Below are positions 53,024-62,401 of a DNA stretch of 64,000 nucleotides, one piece after another. Every line of letters begins with the position of its first letter. The stretch's first letter is position 1. The stretch lies in assembly GCF_024124545.1 (NCBI RefSeq), contig NZ_JAMXSF010000007.1, positions 222,545 to 286,544 of the forward strand, written 5' to 3'. The DNA comes from Pseudoalteromonas sp. XMcav2-N (lineage in GTDB: Bacteria > Pseudomonadota > Gammaproteobacteria > Enterobacterales > Alteromonadaceae). The position numbers were made by a program, and so were the translations under genes. The notes below the pieces were generated by a model, which searched no databases, was not told where the DNA came from, and saw only the letters and a list, made by a program, of their open reading frames with translations.

Positions 53024-53547
53024 TCGCTTGTTCCTTTAATGTGGTTTTTCTTATCATAACAAGATTTCACGACCTTTGCCTGCTCTGGACTATCAATGAG
53101 CACAGCACCTGTACCCGCCTGAGCCATCACATCTTCCGGGTTGTACATAGGACAGCGGCTCATGGATAAACAGCCACACCCTATGCAGCCATCCACCATG
53201 TCACGGACACGCTGCATGTAGGCGATTTTTTCGTCCAGCTTTGCCTGCCACTGTCTGGACATATTTGCCCAGTCTTGTTTGCTCGGAGTGTCGCTATGTG
53301 GCAATGCCAACAGCGTTTCTTTGATTTCAGCCAGGGTGATCCCCATTTTTTGTCCCGCTTTAATAACGGCAATGCGGCGTAAAACATCTTTTTTGTATCG
53401 TCTTTGATTTCCGGTATTACGCCAACTGCGGATCAAGCCTTTATTTTCATAGAAGTGAAGTGCAGACACTGCGACGTCGGCACGTTTTGCGACTTGTCCG
53501 ACACTGAGTCTCGGCTCGTCTCGTTCCGGTTTATTGTTTGTCGTCAT
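53020..53547 (-). CDS. soxR: SoxR redox-sensing MerR-family regulator
   Basis: A 175-aa MerR-family regulator. The HTH is VGQVAKRADVAVSALHFYENKGLI and the [2Fe-2S] cluster ligands are in CIGCGCLSMSRC (C-x2-C-x-C-x5-C). SoxR senses redox-cycling compounds by cluster oxidation. It is divergent from a flavodoxin gene; the intergenic region contains a SoxR box. It is followed by a translationally coupled DUF885 gene. Confidence 0.93.
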   Translation of the reverse strand: MTTNNKPERDEPRLSVGQVAKRADVAVSALHFYENKGLIRSWRNTGNQRRYKKDVLRRIAVIKAGQKMGITLAEIKETLLALPHSDTPSKQDWANMSRQWQAKLDEKIAYMQRVRDMVDGCIGCGCLSMSRCPMYNPEDVMAQAGTGAVLIDSPEQAKVVKSCYDKKNHIKGTSE

Positions 53548-53559
53548 TGTTTCGCTTTA

Positions 53560-53577
53560 CCTGAATCTTGGTTGAGG
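53560..53577. promoter_or_regulatory. SoxR box in the divergent intergenic region
   Basis: CCTGAATCTTGGTTGAGG matches the SoxR palindrome CCTCAA-N6-TTGAGG with one mismatch. It lies in the 19-bp spacer between TTTACC (53556-53561) and TAGAGT (53581-53586), the stretched spacing of SoxR promoters, reading toward the flavodoxin gene. Confidence 0.8.
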
Positions 53578-53615
53578 TTTTAGAGTAACAGCAAATAATA
53601 CATTGGAGAACCACT

Positions 53616-54077
53616 ATGAAATCAGTCATTTTATACTCAAGTTCAAAAAAACACGGGAATACTGCGCACTCAGTACAAAAGTTGGCACCAAAATTACAAG
53701 CAGATTGCATTTATCTCGATGATTATGAAATTAATGACTATTGCTATAACCACACTAATAGTGATGATGGTTTTCGCACCTTGTTTCGTCACTTACTGAA
53801 CTATGATCATATTGTTTTTGCGTCACCAGTTTACTGGTATGCAACGACGCCCAGAATGAAGGCATTCTTTGACCGTATCACAGAGTTTATGGATGACGAA
53901 GCATTACAGCCAGAGTTGAGAAAGCTGCGTAATAAAGAGTTTTCAATACTTTCAAATTCGATTAAACAGGCTGCGCCAGAGTGCTTCGTTGAGGTGTTCC
54001 AAAGAACCTGTGAGTACCTTGGTATGACCTGTCGCAGCCAAATTCATCATCAGTATCCGTATGAGGGAGACAAATAA
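53616..54077 (+). CDS. Flavodoxin/NAD(P)H-dependent FMN reductase-family protein
   Basis: A 153-aa flavodoxin-fold protein. ILYSSSKKHGNTAHSV carries the phosphate-binding loop, and VFASPVYWYATTPRMKAFFDRI is the second flavin loop. It is likely a redox protein or FMN reductase that is induced by SoxR, given the promoter layout at 53556-53586. The exact electron donor is unknown. Confidence 0.85.
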   Translation: MKSVILYSSSKKHGNTAHSVQKLAPKLQADCIYLDDYEINDYCYNHTNSDDGFRTLFRHLLNYDHIVFASPVYWYATTPRMKAFFDRITEFMDDEALQPELRKLRNKEFSILSNSIKQAAPECFVEVFQRTCEYLGMTCRSQIHHQYPYEGDK

Positions 54078-54213
54078 AAAATGATTTTTTCTGGTTAAAA
54101 AATAGGCGTTAATTATTTCATTAAACTAAACTGTCATTGCTGTGACACAGAGACTCGATTGTCAGGTTCTGTGCACAGCAAAAATCAGTAACCGTCGAAA
54201 CCAGGAATTACCC

Positions 54214-56148
54214 ATGAAGATATACAAGCTGCGCAACTGGCTTGTTATATTGTCAGTTTTCATTCTTGCCTCCTGCCTGGGAGACGATGACGACGACAAT
54301 ACTAAAACGCCAGATACAACTGCACAAACCACAGAGATCAAAGTGAGCCCGGCTTTGGGACTAATCCGAAATGCTACAGTCAGGCTTGTTCTACTTGCCA
54401 ATAATACGCCAATTGAAGGGGCAACCGGTAACACCGGAGAGTCCGGCGTTGCAACCATAGCCCTTTCATCAGCTATCGATGAACCTTTTATCGTCGAGGT
54501 GATAGGCGGAGGGAGCGCTGAATATTTTGATGAAGCCAAAGGTACATTTCTGGCTTTGCCGGCAGATGCCACACTACGCGCTGTCTTGGGAGCTTTTCAG
54601 TCTGAAGTCGGGGTTACAACGCTGACCGAAATTGCCGCAACAGCCATATTGAATACAGGGGCTACAAGTACAGCAGCCATAGAGCTGGTTAACGAGCAGG
54701 TACGTGTTGCTCTGGCTCCGGCTCTGACCGATATAACCGCTCCACCTCAGTTAATTGGTGCGAACAGCGGTGTGACTGCAAGCAGTGATCAGGCGGGCAT
54801 ATATGCTGTTTCTCTTGCTGCCTTGGCGCAGCTTGGTGATTCGTCGAGTTCACCGGCACTAGCGATTGTAGATGCGTTGCGTGCTGACTTTCTGGATTTA
54901 ACGATTGACGGAAAGGTTGGCGATAAAGTGTTCGAATCACCTTTGTACAACGCCAGTAATTTTATCAGTGAATACACCAGTGCCATTCAGGCATACGCAC
55001 AACAGGTAGGGTTAACAGCTGACCTCAATACAACTTTTTCTTTGGACAACATCAAGAAAACGCTTGAAGGGTTAGGTGACATTTTTGCAGGCTTGGATCT
55101 TGGCTCGCTTGAGCTGGATTTTGTGCCTGGCGGTTTATCTTCTGGATCAGGAGGTGATTCAGGCGGTGACAATACCGGTGAAGGCAACACTTTGACCATT
55201 ACTGGTACTTCGACCGTGGCGGGTGTCACGACAGAAATACCCAAAATCACTATCAATAACGTACCTGCGCCAGATCCCAATGATCTTGAAACCATTAAAA
55301 AGCAGATTGAGGATTCGTTTGTTCAACAAAATCTGACAGTGAATGATCTGGTTTTTGAATTGGTGAGCAGTTCGGCAACCGAGATTGTGGTATCTGTGCG
55401 TTATTCTGTGACCACTCAGGGGGTAACTGTTTCATCTGATTTAACTTATACCTGGACGCTGACCGGTGATGACAATAACGACGTGATGTTACCAGAAGTA
55501 CTCAAAGGCCAGGCATTTGAATTGATGTTTATGTTAGCGAATAACGGCAGTAGCTATGCCGACGGTCAGAAAGTCAAATTTACTTTCTCAAGTTCTGGCA
55601 TGATGTTTATAGACACTGATCCGGACGCGAACAATGGAGACGAAATGTCGCTTGATGGTGTGATGATGGAGGGATCTGAATATGTCTACAAAGACGATGG
55701 CGGGTTTATGTACAAGGTATCTGTAACAGCCACAGGCATTAAGGAAATCAATCTGTTCACCATGGAAAATCAATTACTGGGCTCCTTTATCGCTGCAGGA
55801 GTTACCAATCTGGATCTGGTAACGGCAAAAGCAGGTGAGTACAGAGTAACCGGCACAGGTCATACACGTGGCACTGTGGTGATTGGCTCTGATGGTGCCA
55901 TCGACTTTGACACAGGTATCACTTACGCGCAAAGTGACATAACAAGAATTGACGATCGTACGGGACCGGAGCTGGAAGAGCCTCGTATCCAGGTGAATTA
56001 TGGACAGGATGACGATGGGCCGGTGATCAACCTGTTTTTGTCGCAAGACCGTATGCAGATCACCAGTATCCAGTACAGAATACGTTCGGAAGGTGTTGAT
56101 GTCATGGTGACGGTTGAAGGCACAGTGACGGGTGGTGGTGGCGGTTAA
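54214..56148 (+). CDS. Large predicted lipoprotein, acidic, repeat-like
   Basis: A 644-aa predicted lipoprotein: MKIYKLRNWLVILSVFILASC with Asp-rich mature start (GDDDDDN). The middle contains a Gly/Ser/Asp linker (LSSGSGGDSGGDNTGEGN) and the rest is beta-rich with Asp/Gly turns; no catalytic motif is apparent. Its N-terminal region resembles an Ig-like or carboxypeptidase-regulatory-like domain (NNTPIEGATGNTGESG). It ends in a Gly-rich tail (TGGGGG). AGGA lies before the ATG at 54214. Function unknown; a surface adhesin or substrate-binding role is possible. Confidence 0.65.
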   Translation: MKIYKLRNWLVILSVFILASCLGDDDDDNTKTPDTTAQTTEIKVSPALGLIRNATVRLVLLANNTPIEGATGNTGESGVATIALSSAIDEPFIVEVIGGGSAEYFDEAKGTFLALPADATLRAVLGAFQSEVGVTTLTEIAATAILNTGATSTAAIELVNEQVRVALAPALTDITAPPQLIGANSGVTASSDQAGIYAVSLAALAQLGDSSSSPALAIVDALRADFLDLTIDGKVGDKVFESPLYNASNFISEYTSAIQAYAQQVGLTADLNTTFSLDNIKKTLEGLGDIFAGLDLGSLELDFVPGGLSSGSGGDSGGDNTGEGNTLTITGTSTVAGVTTEIPKITINNVPAPDPNDLETIKKQIEDSFVQQNLTVNDLVFELVSSSATEIVVSVRYSVTTQGVTVSSDLTYTWTLTGDDNNDVMLPEVLKGQAFELMFMLANNGSSYADGQKVKFTFSSSGMMFIDTDPDANNGDEMSLDGVMMEGSEYVYKDDGGFMYKVSVTATGIKEINLFTMENQLLGSFIAAGVTNLDLVTAKAGEYRVTGTGHTRGTVVIGSDGAIDFDTGITYAQSDITRIDDRTGPELEEPRIQVNYGQDDDGPVINLFLSQDRMQITSIQYRIRSEGVDVMVTVEGTVTGGGGG

Positions 56149-56163
56149 TCACTAAACTTAATG

Positions 56164-56193
56164 AGTAAAAGCGGGTGAAAACCCGCTTTTACT
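56164..56193 (+). terminator. Strong hairpin terminator between convergent genes
   Basis: A perfect 13-bp stem AGTAAAAGCGGGT / ACCCGCTTTTACT with GAAA loop lies after the lipoprotein gene and before the convergent 56235 gene. Confidence 0.85.
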
Positions 56194-56234
56194 GTTATAT
56201 GACTGCCTGATTCAGGCACGCTTGTTTAGTGTGC

Positions 56235-56753
56235 TTACCACTTAAACAGTTTACACCTTTGCTGGGTGTTGCCCTGATAATTGGAGACAACCACGTGTCC
56301 AACTTTTGACTCGCGGATTGGGTCGAAGCTGAAGGTATTCATGTTGACGTCAATCGTTCCGTTGCTGTCGAGCTTGTATGACACTTGTAGCTTGGTGCTA
56401 CCGACTTCAAACAGGCTTAAGAACTCATCGTTGAGCAGATATTGGTCAATCACAACACCATTGTTTTCATCAATAGCATAATGGCCCAGGTTTTCGTTGA
56501 TTGTCAGTAAACTATAGTTGCGAACATTTTTTCTCGCCCCCTCTCCATAGGTCACGATCCAGTCAGCCTTGTCGTCTACAGATTCGCCAATTTCCAGTGA
56601 CATTGGAAACTGGTATAGCGTTCCGCGAACAGGGGAGATTACTTCGCACTGACCTTTGTAATATCCCTGCCATTGCTGTGGTGAAGCCTGTGCGGTTGCG
56701 CTCAGCATTGTTATTGTTGTAAGTGCCAAAGCAAATTTGATCATCTTATTCAT
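56235..56753 (-). CDS. Secreted protein of unknown family
   Basis: A 172-aa protein with a Sec signal (MIKFALALTTITMLSATAQA). Two cysteines (QCEV, RCKL) may form a disulfide. The mature domain is beta-rich. AAGGA lies before the ATG. No family is recognised and there is no operon partner. Confidence 0.7.
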   Translation of the reverse strand: MNKMIKFALALTTITMLSATAQASPQQWQGYYKGQCEVISPVRGTLYQFPMSLEIGESVDDKADWIVTYGEGARKNVRNYSLLTINENLGHYAIDENNGVVIDQYLLNDEFLSLFEVGSTKLQVSYKLDSNGTIDVNMNTFSFDPIRESKVGHVVVSNYQGNTQQRCKLFKW

Positions 56754-56961
56754 ACTATTTTCCTTTGTGATAGTGTTTACCCAATTAAGGTAATTGTAAC
56801 CAGTTAAACTTGCAACACTGGATGTAATGCTTTGTAAATAGAGTGTCTTTTAAGTAGCCTGCTTGTATACTACCTGTTTGGGGACTTCGAAATCGGCAAA
56901 AGATTGTTATTAATATCAGATCCTTAACAACCAATTGCCAAAGCTAAATATGAGGATGAAT

Positions 56962-57420
56962 ATGTTTATAAGAACGGCGCTGGTTCTGCTGCTTTCTTTG
57001 TGTGTATCGCCAGCTCAGGCTCAGCCATTGGAATTCGCCGGTGGTGCTGACCGAGCGGATGTGATTGACGCTACAAAATTACTTAGTCTGGCGCCTCAGT
57101 ATCATCAGAGCGAAGTAACGGTGAAAGGCACTGTGACCAAAGTATGTAAAAAGCGCGGTTGCTGGATGACACTGAATGTAGATAACACAGAGCAAATCAC
57201 TGTAAAAGTGCGTGATGGTGATATGGTATTTCCAATGTCGGCGGTTGGCAAAACCGCCTATGCAACTGGCCGGTTTGAAGTGTTTGAACTGACATTGGAA
57301 AAATCGCGTAGGTATCTGGCTCACAAAGCCGAAGAAAATGGCGAAGTGTTTGATGCAGATGCGATACAGAAGCCGATTACTGTGTACAGGCTTAAGCCCC
57401 GCGCAGTCACGATTCTCTGA
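56962..57420 (+). CDS. DUF4920 family secreted protein
   Basis: About 152 aa with signal peptide (FIRTALVLLLSLCVSPAQAQ). The conserved block VTVKGTVTKVCKKRGCWMTL holds the two cysteines of the DUF4920 family, followed by a KVRDGDMVFPMSAVGK strand. The family is periplasmic and of unknown function. The ATG at 56962 has AGGA 5 bases upstream; ATGs at 56950 and 56956 are alternatives. Confidence 0.8.
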   Translation: MFIRTALVLLLSLCVSPAQAQPLEFAGGADRADVIDATKLLSLAPQYHQSEVTVKGTVTKVCKKRGCWMTLNVDNTEQITVKVRDGDMVFPMSAVGKTAYATGRFEVFELTLEKSRRYLAHKAEENGEVFDADAIQKPITVYRLKPRAVTIL

Positions 57421-57505
57421 GCAAACGCCGAATATACTCCATAATGTTTCCACGGTTGTGTGCTGTACTTAGGTTTTACCTTTGTTATACCAAAAAGGCC
57501 ACAAT

Positions 57506-58729
57506 GTGACTGAAGACAGTAACTATGGACTCAAGCCCGTTCCAGAGTCAGCCAGAAAAGGAGGCATTGCTTTATCCCTGCTGATGCTGGGACTCACATT
57601 TTTCTCCGCCAGTATGTGGACCGGAGGCACCCTGGGGACGGGGCTTTCATTTGATGATTTTTTTCTGGCAGTATTAGTCGGTAACTTATTGCTGGGCATA
57701 TACACATCAGCATTGGGTTATATAGGTGCATCCACCGGATTGTCTACCCATTTGCTGGCACGATTTTCATTTGGTGTGAAGGGATCATGGTTGCCTTCCA
57801 TGCTATTGGGCGGCACTCAGGTCGGTTGGTTTGGAGTTGGGGTGGCGATGTTTGCCATACCTGTCCATAAGGCAACAGGGTTTGATACCAATGTGCTGAT
57901 CATGTTGGCTGGCCTTGCAATGACCACAACGGTTTATTTCGGTATTTCCGCATTAATGGCGTTGTCTGTCATTGCTGTACCAGCGATTGCTTTGCTGGGA
58001 GGGTACTCCGTGTGGCTTGCTGTGCAAGAAGTGGGCGGGATCAGTGAGCTACAGTCATTGGTACCAGCAGATCCTATGCCTATGAGTGCTGCAATCGCAT
58101 TGGTGGTTGGGTCGTTTATTTCAGCCGGTACGTTAACTGCCGACTTTGTACGTTTTGCTCGCCGACCCTCAAGTGCGGTGTTGATCACTCTGATAGCCTT
58201 TTTTCTGGGTAACAGTTTAATGTTCATTTTTGGCGCTGCCGGTGGTGCGGTAATGGGAGAATCTGACATCGCACAAGTGTTGATGCTGCAAGGTTTACTT
58301 GTTCCCGCCATTGTGGTTTTAGGTCTGAACATTTGGACGACTAATGACAATGCACTGTATGCCTCAGGACTTGGCTTTGCGAATATCACTGGCTGGTCCA
58401 GTCGCAATCTGGCTGTGATCAATGGACTGATTGGCACACTCAGTGCGCTGTGGCTCTACAATCATTTTGTCAGTTGGCTTACCTTTTTGTCTGCGGCCAT
58501 TCCACCAATTGGTGGTGTACTGGTAGCCGATTATTTAATCAATAAACAGCGTTATCACGCATTTGAGCAAATGCAATGGCAAACTGTGCGTTGGAGCGCG
58601 ATTGTTGCTGTCTTTGTGGGCGTGTTGGTTGGGCATCTGTTGCCTGGTATTGTCCCCCTAAATGCCGTACTGTCGGCAGCACTCTGTTATTCGGTTGTTT
58701 CTCGATGGGAGAGCTGTATTGCGCGATAA
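57506..58729 (+). CDS. codB: Cytosine permease (NCS1 family)
   Basis: A 407-aa NCS1 transporter with about 12 TM helices. Long stretches match E. coli CodB: LGLTFFSASMWTGGTLGTG, HLLARFSFGVKGSWLPS, LGGTQVGWFGVGVAMFAIP and LNIWTTNDNALYASGLGF. It should import cytosine with H+. The GTG at 57506 (AAGG upstream) matches the CodB N-terminus better than the TTG at 57482. No cytosine deaminase gene is adjacent. Confidence 0.93.
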   Translation: MTEDSNYGLKPVPESARKGGIALSLLMLGLTFFSASMWTGGTLGTGLSFDDFFLAVLVGNLLLGIYTSALGYIGASTGLSTHLLARFSFGVKGSWLPSMLLGGTQVGWFGVGVAMFAIPVHKATGFDTNVLIMLAGLAMTTTVYFGISALMALSVIAVPAIALLGGYSVWLAVQEVGGISELQSLVPADPMPMSAAIALVVGSFISAGTLTADFVRFARRPSSAVLITLIAFFLGNSLMFIFGAAGGAVMGESDIAQVLMLQGLLVPAIVVLGLNIWTTNDNALYASGLGFANITGWSSRNLAVINGLIGTLSALWLYNHFVSWLTFLSAAIPPIGGVLVADYLINKQRYHAFEQMQWQTVRWSAIVAVFVGVLVGHLLPGIVPLNAVLSAALCYSVVSRWESCIAR

Positions 58730-58805
58730 CTGCGGCTGAGTGTGCGTGCGGATTGATACCTAAAATGATATAATTCGTGCCCTTCACACTCTCATTTGGC
58801 ACTCA

Positions 58806-59999
58806 ATGGACGACACCGAAAAGTATTTTAATATTCGTGTAATACTACCGCTGTTAGCAAGTATTGTGGCAATTACTCCTTTAGCGATAGACATGTACCT
58901 GCCCGCAATGCTGGTGATAGCCGACAGCCTTGGTACAGACATGCCTCAGGTCCAGGTTTCGCTCAGTATTTATCTTGCTGGTTATGCTATTGGTATGATG
59001 GTATTTGGTCCACTGGCAGATCAATTAGGCAGGCGAAAATTGGCATTGTTTGGGCTGGGTGGATTTGCCGTTAGTTCATTTTTAATTGCATTTAGCAGCG
59101 ATGTTTCGCAATTGTGGTTCTTGCGTGCTGCACAAGCGTTTACTGGCTCAGCGGCAACTGTCGTGGTGCCTGGGATCATACGACATATCTATCAGGCCAA
59201 CACGGCAAAAGGTATGTCCTATGTCTCTATGATCATGATGGTCGCGCCCCTGATAGCCCCCAGTGTAGGGTCGGCCATTATGGGGTTGGCAAGCTGGCAG
59301 TGGATTTTTCTTACGCTGGCAAGTTATGCCGTTTTGGTCATGTTCCTCGCTTACTTCTATCTTGTGGAAGTGCCTATTTATAAAAGTGACAAGCGCGGTT
59401 TTCACTTGTTCCTGGATAGCTATGCAACGGTATTGGGTAAACGCAGTGCGTTGCCCGATATCCTGAGTTCCATGCTGGTATCTTTTGGCTTCTTTTGTTT
59501 TCTCACCTCTGTGTCCTTTGTTTATCTCGATTACTTTGGAGTATCTGAACAGCTTTTTGGGGTGCTGTTTGCCTTTAATGTTGTGGCGCTGATGTTGGGA
59601 AATTTTATTAATACAAGGCTAGTGCCCAAAGTGGGCTCACGTAAAATGTTGTATTACGGCCTGTTGCTTGGTTTGCTCAGTGCATCCGCATTATTAATGT
59701 TTAGCCTGATGGATTTGTCTTTGTATTATATTGTGCTGAGTATTGCGCCTTTGATGATGAGCTTGGGGGTCAGCGCAGCCAACGCAGATGCGCTCATTTT
59801 GCTGGAGTTTGAGAAAAACTCGGGTACAGCGACGGCAGTGATCGGAACGCTTAGGTTTGGTAGCGGGGCTTTAGTAGGGCCTTTGCTTGCCTTACTCCAC
59901 GCTAACAACACGGTTCCTTTTTCAGCAATGATGTTTGGCGCGGTTGCTATCACGGCTTTGGTTCAGGGTTTCCGTTTTATTACGCATCATCACAAATAA
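58806..59999 (+). CDS. Bcr/CflA-type MFS drug efflux transporter
   Basis: A 397-aa MFS transporter with 12 TM helices. PLAIDMYLPAMLVIADSL is the characteristic N-terminus of the Bcr/CflA (drug:H+ antiporter 1) family, and GPLADQLGRRKLALFG is the MFS loop 2-3 motif. It probably exports drugs or metabolites such as sulfonamides or bicyclomycin-like compounds; the substrate is not predictable. It follows codB by 76 bases in the same direction. Confidence 0.88.
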   Translation: MDDTEKYFNIRVILPLLASIVAITPLAIDMYLPAMLVIADSLGTDMPQVQVSLSIYLAGYAIGMMVFGPLADQLGRRKLALFGLGGFAVSSFLIAFSSDVSQLWFLRAAQAFTGSAATVVVPGIIRHIYQANTAKGMSYVSMIMMVAPLIAPSVGSAIMGLASWQWIFLTLASYAVLVMFLAYFYLVEVPIYKSDKRGFHLFLDSYATVLGKRSALPDILSSMLVSFGFFCFLTSVSFVYLDYFGVSEQLFGVLFAFNVVALMLGNFINTRLVPKVGSRKMLYYGLLLGLLSASALLMFSLMDLSLYYIVLSIAPLMMSLGVSAANADALILLEFEKNSGTATAVIGTLRFGSGALVGPLLALLHANNTVPFSAMMFGAVAITALVQGFRFITHHHK

Positions 60000-60029
60000 C
60001 ATGACCAAAGAGACAAGATAAAAACGAAA

Positions 60030-60054
60030 ATGCCAGCCCGGGTAAGGCTGGCAT
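60030..60054. terminator. Hairpin between convergent genes
   Basis: ATGCCAGCC / GGCTGGCAT form a 9-bp stem with a 7-base loop between the MFS and LipL32-like genes. Confidence 0.65.
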
Positions 60055-60083
60055 AACTTAATTGGTCTGTGAAGTTGTCTGGA

Positions 60084-60770
60084 TTACAGCTTATTGTTTA
60101 CCAACGCGTCTAATTCAGACAACGATGCCGCAATTTTCACACCAGGTACATTGGTACCTATGGTTGCTTCAAAAGAGCCTTCAACAGAAGAGCGGAATGA
60201 CGTAAAGCCGATGCGATATACACCACGTACCAGCGCTTCAGTCGGGTTATTCATCGAAGTTGTTTTACGCAACAATGAGTTATAGCTAGCGCCACTTGGA
60301 TTTGCTGGCAATTCACTGCTGTCATCATTGCGCCCCAGGTTTTGCAGTACTTTCCCGCCGTCAGCAATGCTGCCGCTGTCTATGATGTTCATACGATCTA
60401 AGACGATATAGGTATCGAAAAACTTGTTGGCGTCCTTTGCCATACCTGGTTTAAAGTTCGCGTGGACAAAGTCTTTGTCACCAGGCGTAGCAACGGCAGG
60501 TGAAATCATTGAAACGCCAATTTCATCTACTGCTGCGGGCACCCAGACATACAGGTAGTAAGTGTCTTTACCTTTATATTTACCCTCTGGCACAACAGAT
60601 TTATCAACATAGCCAAAGTAGTTGCTGTAATTGGCATAAGGGAGACGTGCTTCAATCCCGGCTACACCTTCAGAAACAGAGCTTTTAAGGTGTGGACCAG
60701 TACTCATACAACCTGCAAGAGTGGTTAGCGCAATCAGAGGGAGGATCTTTCCGGATAACTTCATTTTCAT
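60084..60770 (-). CDS. LipL32-like surface lipoprotein
   Basis: A 228-aa lipoprotein (lipobox TLAGC). Blocks such as YSNYFGYVDKS, TYYLYVWVPAAVDEIGVSMISP, HANFKPGMAKDANKFFDTYIVLDRM and LVRGVYRIGFTSFRSSVEGSFEATIG align with Leptospira LipL32. Homologues are known in some Pseudoalteromonas and Vibrio. In Leptospira it is an abundant surface protein that binds calcium and matrix ligands; here its role is unknown. Confidence 0.85.
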   Translation of the reverse strand: MKMKLSGKILPLIALTTLAGCMSTGPHLKSSVSEGVAGIEARLPYANYSNYFGYVDKSVVPEGKYKGKDTYYLYVWVPAAVDEIGVSMISPAVATPGDKDFVHANFKPGMAKDANKFFDTYIVLDRMNIIDSGSIADGGKVLQNLGRNDDSSELPANPSGASYNSLLRKTTSMNNPTEALVRGVYRIGFTSFRSSVEGSFEATIGTNVPGVKIAASLSELDALVNNKL

Positions 60771-61309
60771 TGTGTTGACTCCATGTCACCATTTTTAAAT
60801 TCGTTCGAATTATAGGCATGTACTGGAGAAAGTAAAACAGTTTTTTACAGTTCAACTGCCGGTTAGGAACAGCTAATTCGTACTTTTGGGGTGCTTACAC
60901 AGCTCTGTGGCAAGATAGCCCTGTGTTTCAAAGAAAATTTTGCGTGTTTTTAGGTACGCTATTTCTGCTTGCTTGATTATGAATGACTCACTCTCGAACA
61001 GCCGATACGAGCTTGGCTTCACACGTGGCTGTGTTCAACTTTTACGTCAATTACTGCTCTTTCCCGTCCTTTACAAGACTGAAATTTTTTGTTTCTGAGA
61101 TACATTACTCCTGCTATTAAATAGCAAAAGCTAACTGGAAGGGATATTAAAAAATTATTTAAAAAAATGTTTTTCTGAATTGTATCGGTACTTGTTGCGT
61201 AGTTATTTCAGGTGAAATAATCGGAAACAATTTGAATTGAGAAAGTAATTGCCTATAGCGGCGTAAAGTCTGTATAAAAAATGAAAAGGTTTTCTGTGGT
61301 TATGTTTTC
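60771..61309. promoter_or_regulatory. Long AT-rich upstream region of the graspetide locus
   Basis: About 540 bases with no gene. It separates the LipL32-like gene (promoter on the left end) from the graspetide ligase. TTATTTCA-GG-TGAAATAA at 61203-61220 is a perfect inverted repeat about 90 bases before the ligase start and a candidate operator. The ligase start has no good ribosome site. Confidence 0.5.
61203..61220. promoter_or_regulatory. Inverted repeat upstream of the graspetide ligase
   Basis: TTATTTCA and TGAAATAA form an 8-bp perfect inverted repeat around GG. Its position suggests a regulator site, but no regulator gene is nearby. Confidence 0.4.
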
Positions 61310-62365
61310 ATGACAAATAATTCTATATTAATAATTACAAATACAAATGACGTTCACGCACTTTTGTTCGGGAGTTATCTTAATAAAAATGGAGTTGATG
61401 TTGATTTTTGGTATTGTGATAAATACCCGAATTATTGTAACGCATCTATTGTTTTTTCATCAAAAGAGACAACAAAAATAAAAATTCGTTCAAATAATGG
61501 TGTTGAAAAAATGCTATCTGAGTATGGACTGGTATGGCTAAGAAAGCTGAGCAGGCCGAAATTACATGATTTTGTTCATGAAGATGACTTAGCGTTTTCA
61601 GAATCAGAGTCCTATAAGCACCTATGCAATTTTTTGACTATCGCGTCTCGATACTCAAATTGGATAAATACCTTTGAAGCGACAGAGTTTGCTGAGCGAA
61701 AGCTCGTTCAACTAGAAGCTGCCAGGGATATCGGATTCAAACTTCCTGAGACAGTTGTAACCAGTATACTTCAAGAGTCTCGCCCGCTTTTTGAACAACA
61801 TGGAGATGTTATATTTAAAGCCTACACGCAAACTTCGTGGGCAGTTGATGATGCACTTAAGTATAACCATACCGCAAGAATTGAATACCAGGAGGAATTT
61901 GCGGAGGGTTTAGCTTTTACACCGAGTATTTTTCAGAATTTTGTCGACAAAGCCTATGAACTCCGGGTAGTGGTATTCGGGAATGAACTTGTAGCAATGA
62001 AAATAAAATCAAGTTCAGAGGAGTCAAGAGTTGACTGGCGAGGTCATGAAAGTACTTTACAATATGAGCATTATTTACTTGATGAATCATTGAGTGCGAA
62101 ATGCCTTGCTTTGCTAAAAAAACTAAATCTGAAGTTTGCCTGTATTGATATTGTTGCGAGCATTGATGGTTCTTATACTTTTTTGGAGTTAAATACAGCA
62201 GGAAATTTTCTATGGATGGATGTTGAGTTTCCTGAGCTTAATGTATGCAATAAGTTATTAAGTTACATTTTAAGAAGGTTGGGTGGGGAGGCCCATTATA
62301 AAATAGATCTAAATGAATTCTACGATAGCGAGATTTACCAAAATTGGTATGTGTCGATGTCGTGA
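61310..62365 (+). CDS. MvdD-like ATP-grasp peptide ligase (graspetide maturase)
   Basis: A 351-aa ATP-grasp enzyme of the graspetide maturase type. VWLRKLSRPKLHDFV near residue 75, FKAYTQTSW as the ATP-binding lysine loop, PSIFQNFVDKAYELRVVVFGNELVAMKIKSSSEESRVDWR, and the metal site CIDIVASIDGSYTFLELNTAGNFLWMD match MvdD/MvdC-like ligases. Such enzymes form ester or amide links between Ser/Thr/Lys and Asp/Glu side chains of a precursor. The precursor peptide gene starts 36 bases downstream. The gene is notably AT-rich against its surroundings, which with neighbouring insertion sequences suggests transfer. No GNAT or export gene accompanies it. Confidence 0.88.
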   Translation: MTNNSILIITNTNDVHALLFGSYLNKNGVDVDFWYCDKYPNYCNASIVFSSKETTKIKIRSNNGVEKMLSEYGLVWLRKLSRPKLHDFVHEDDLAFSESESYKHLCNFLTIASRYSNWINTFEATEFAERKLVQLEAARDIGFKLPETVVTSILQESRPLFEQHGDVIFKAYTQTSWAVDDALKYNHTARIEYQEEFAEGLAFTPSIFQNFVDKAYELRVVVFGNELVAMKIKSSSEESRVDWRGHESTLQYEHYLLDESLSAKCLALLKKLNLKFACIDIVASIDGSYTFLELNTAGNFLWMDVEFPELNVCNKLLSYILRRLGGEAHYKIDLNEFYDSEIYQNWYVSMS

Positions 62366-62401
62366 ATACCACTAGTAATTATAAAAGTAAGGAAAAAGAA
62401 A

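Noticed and set aside
54162..54572. Minus-strand frame opposite the large lipoprotein
   Set aside because: It is a shadow of the lipoprotein coding strand, with Ser/Pro-rich composition and no ribosome site.
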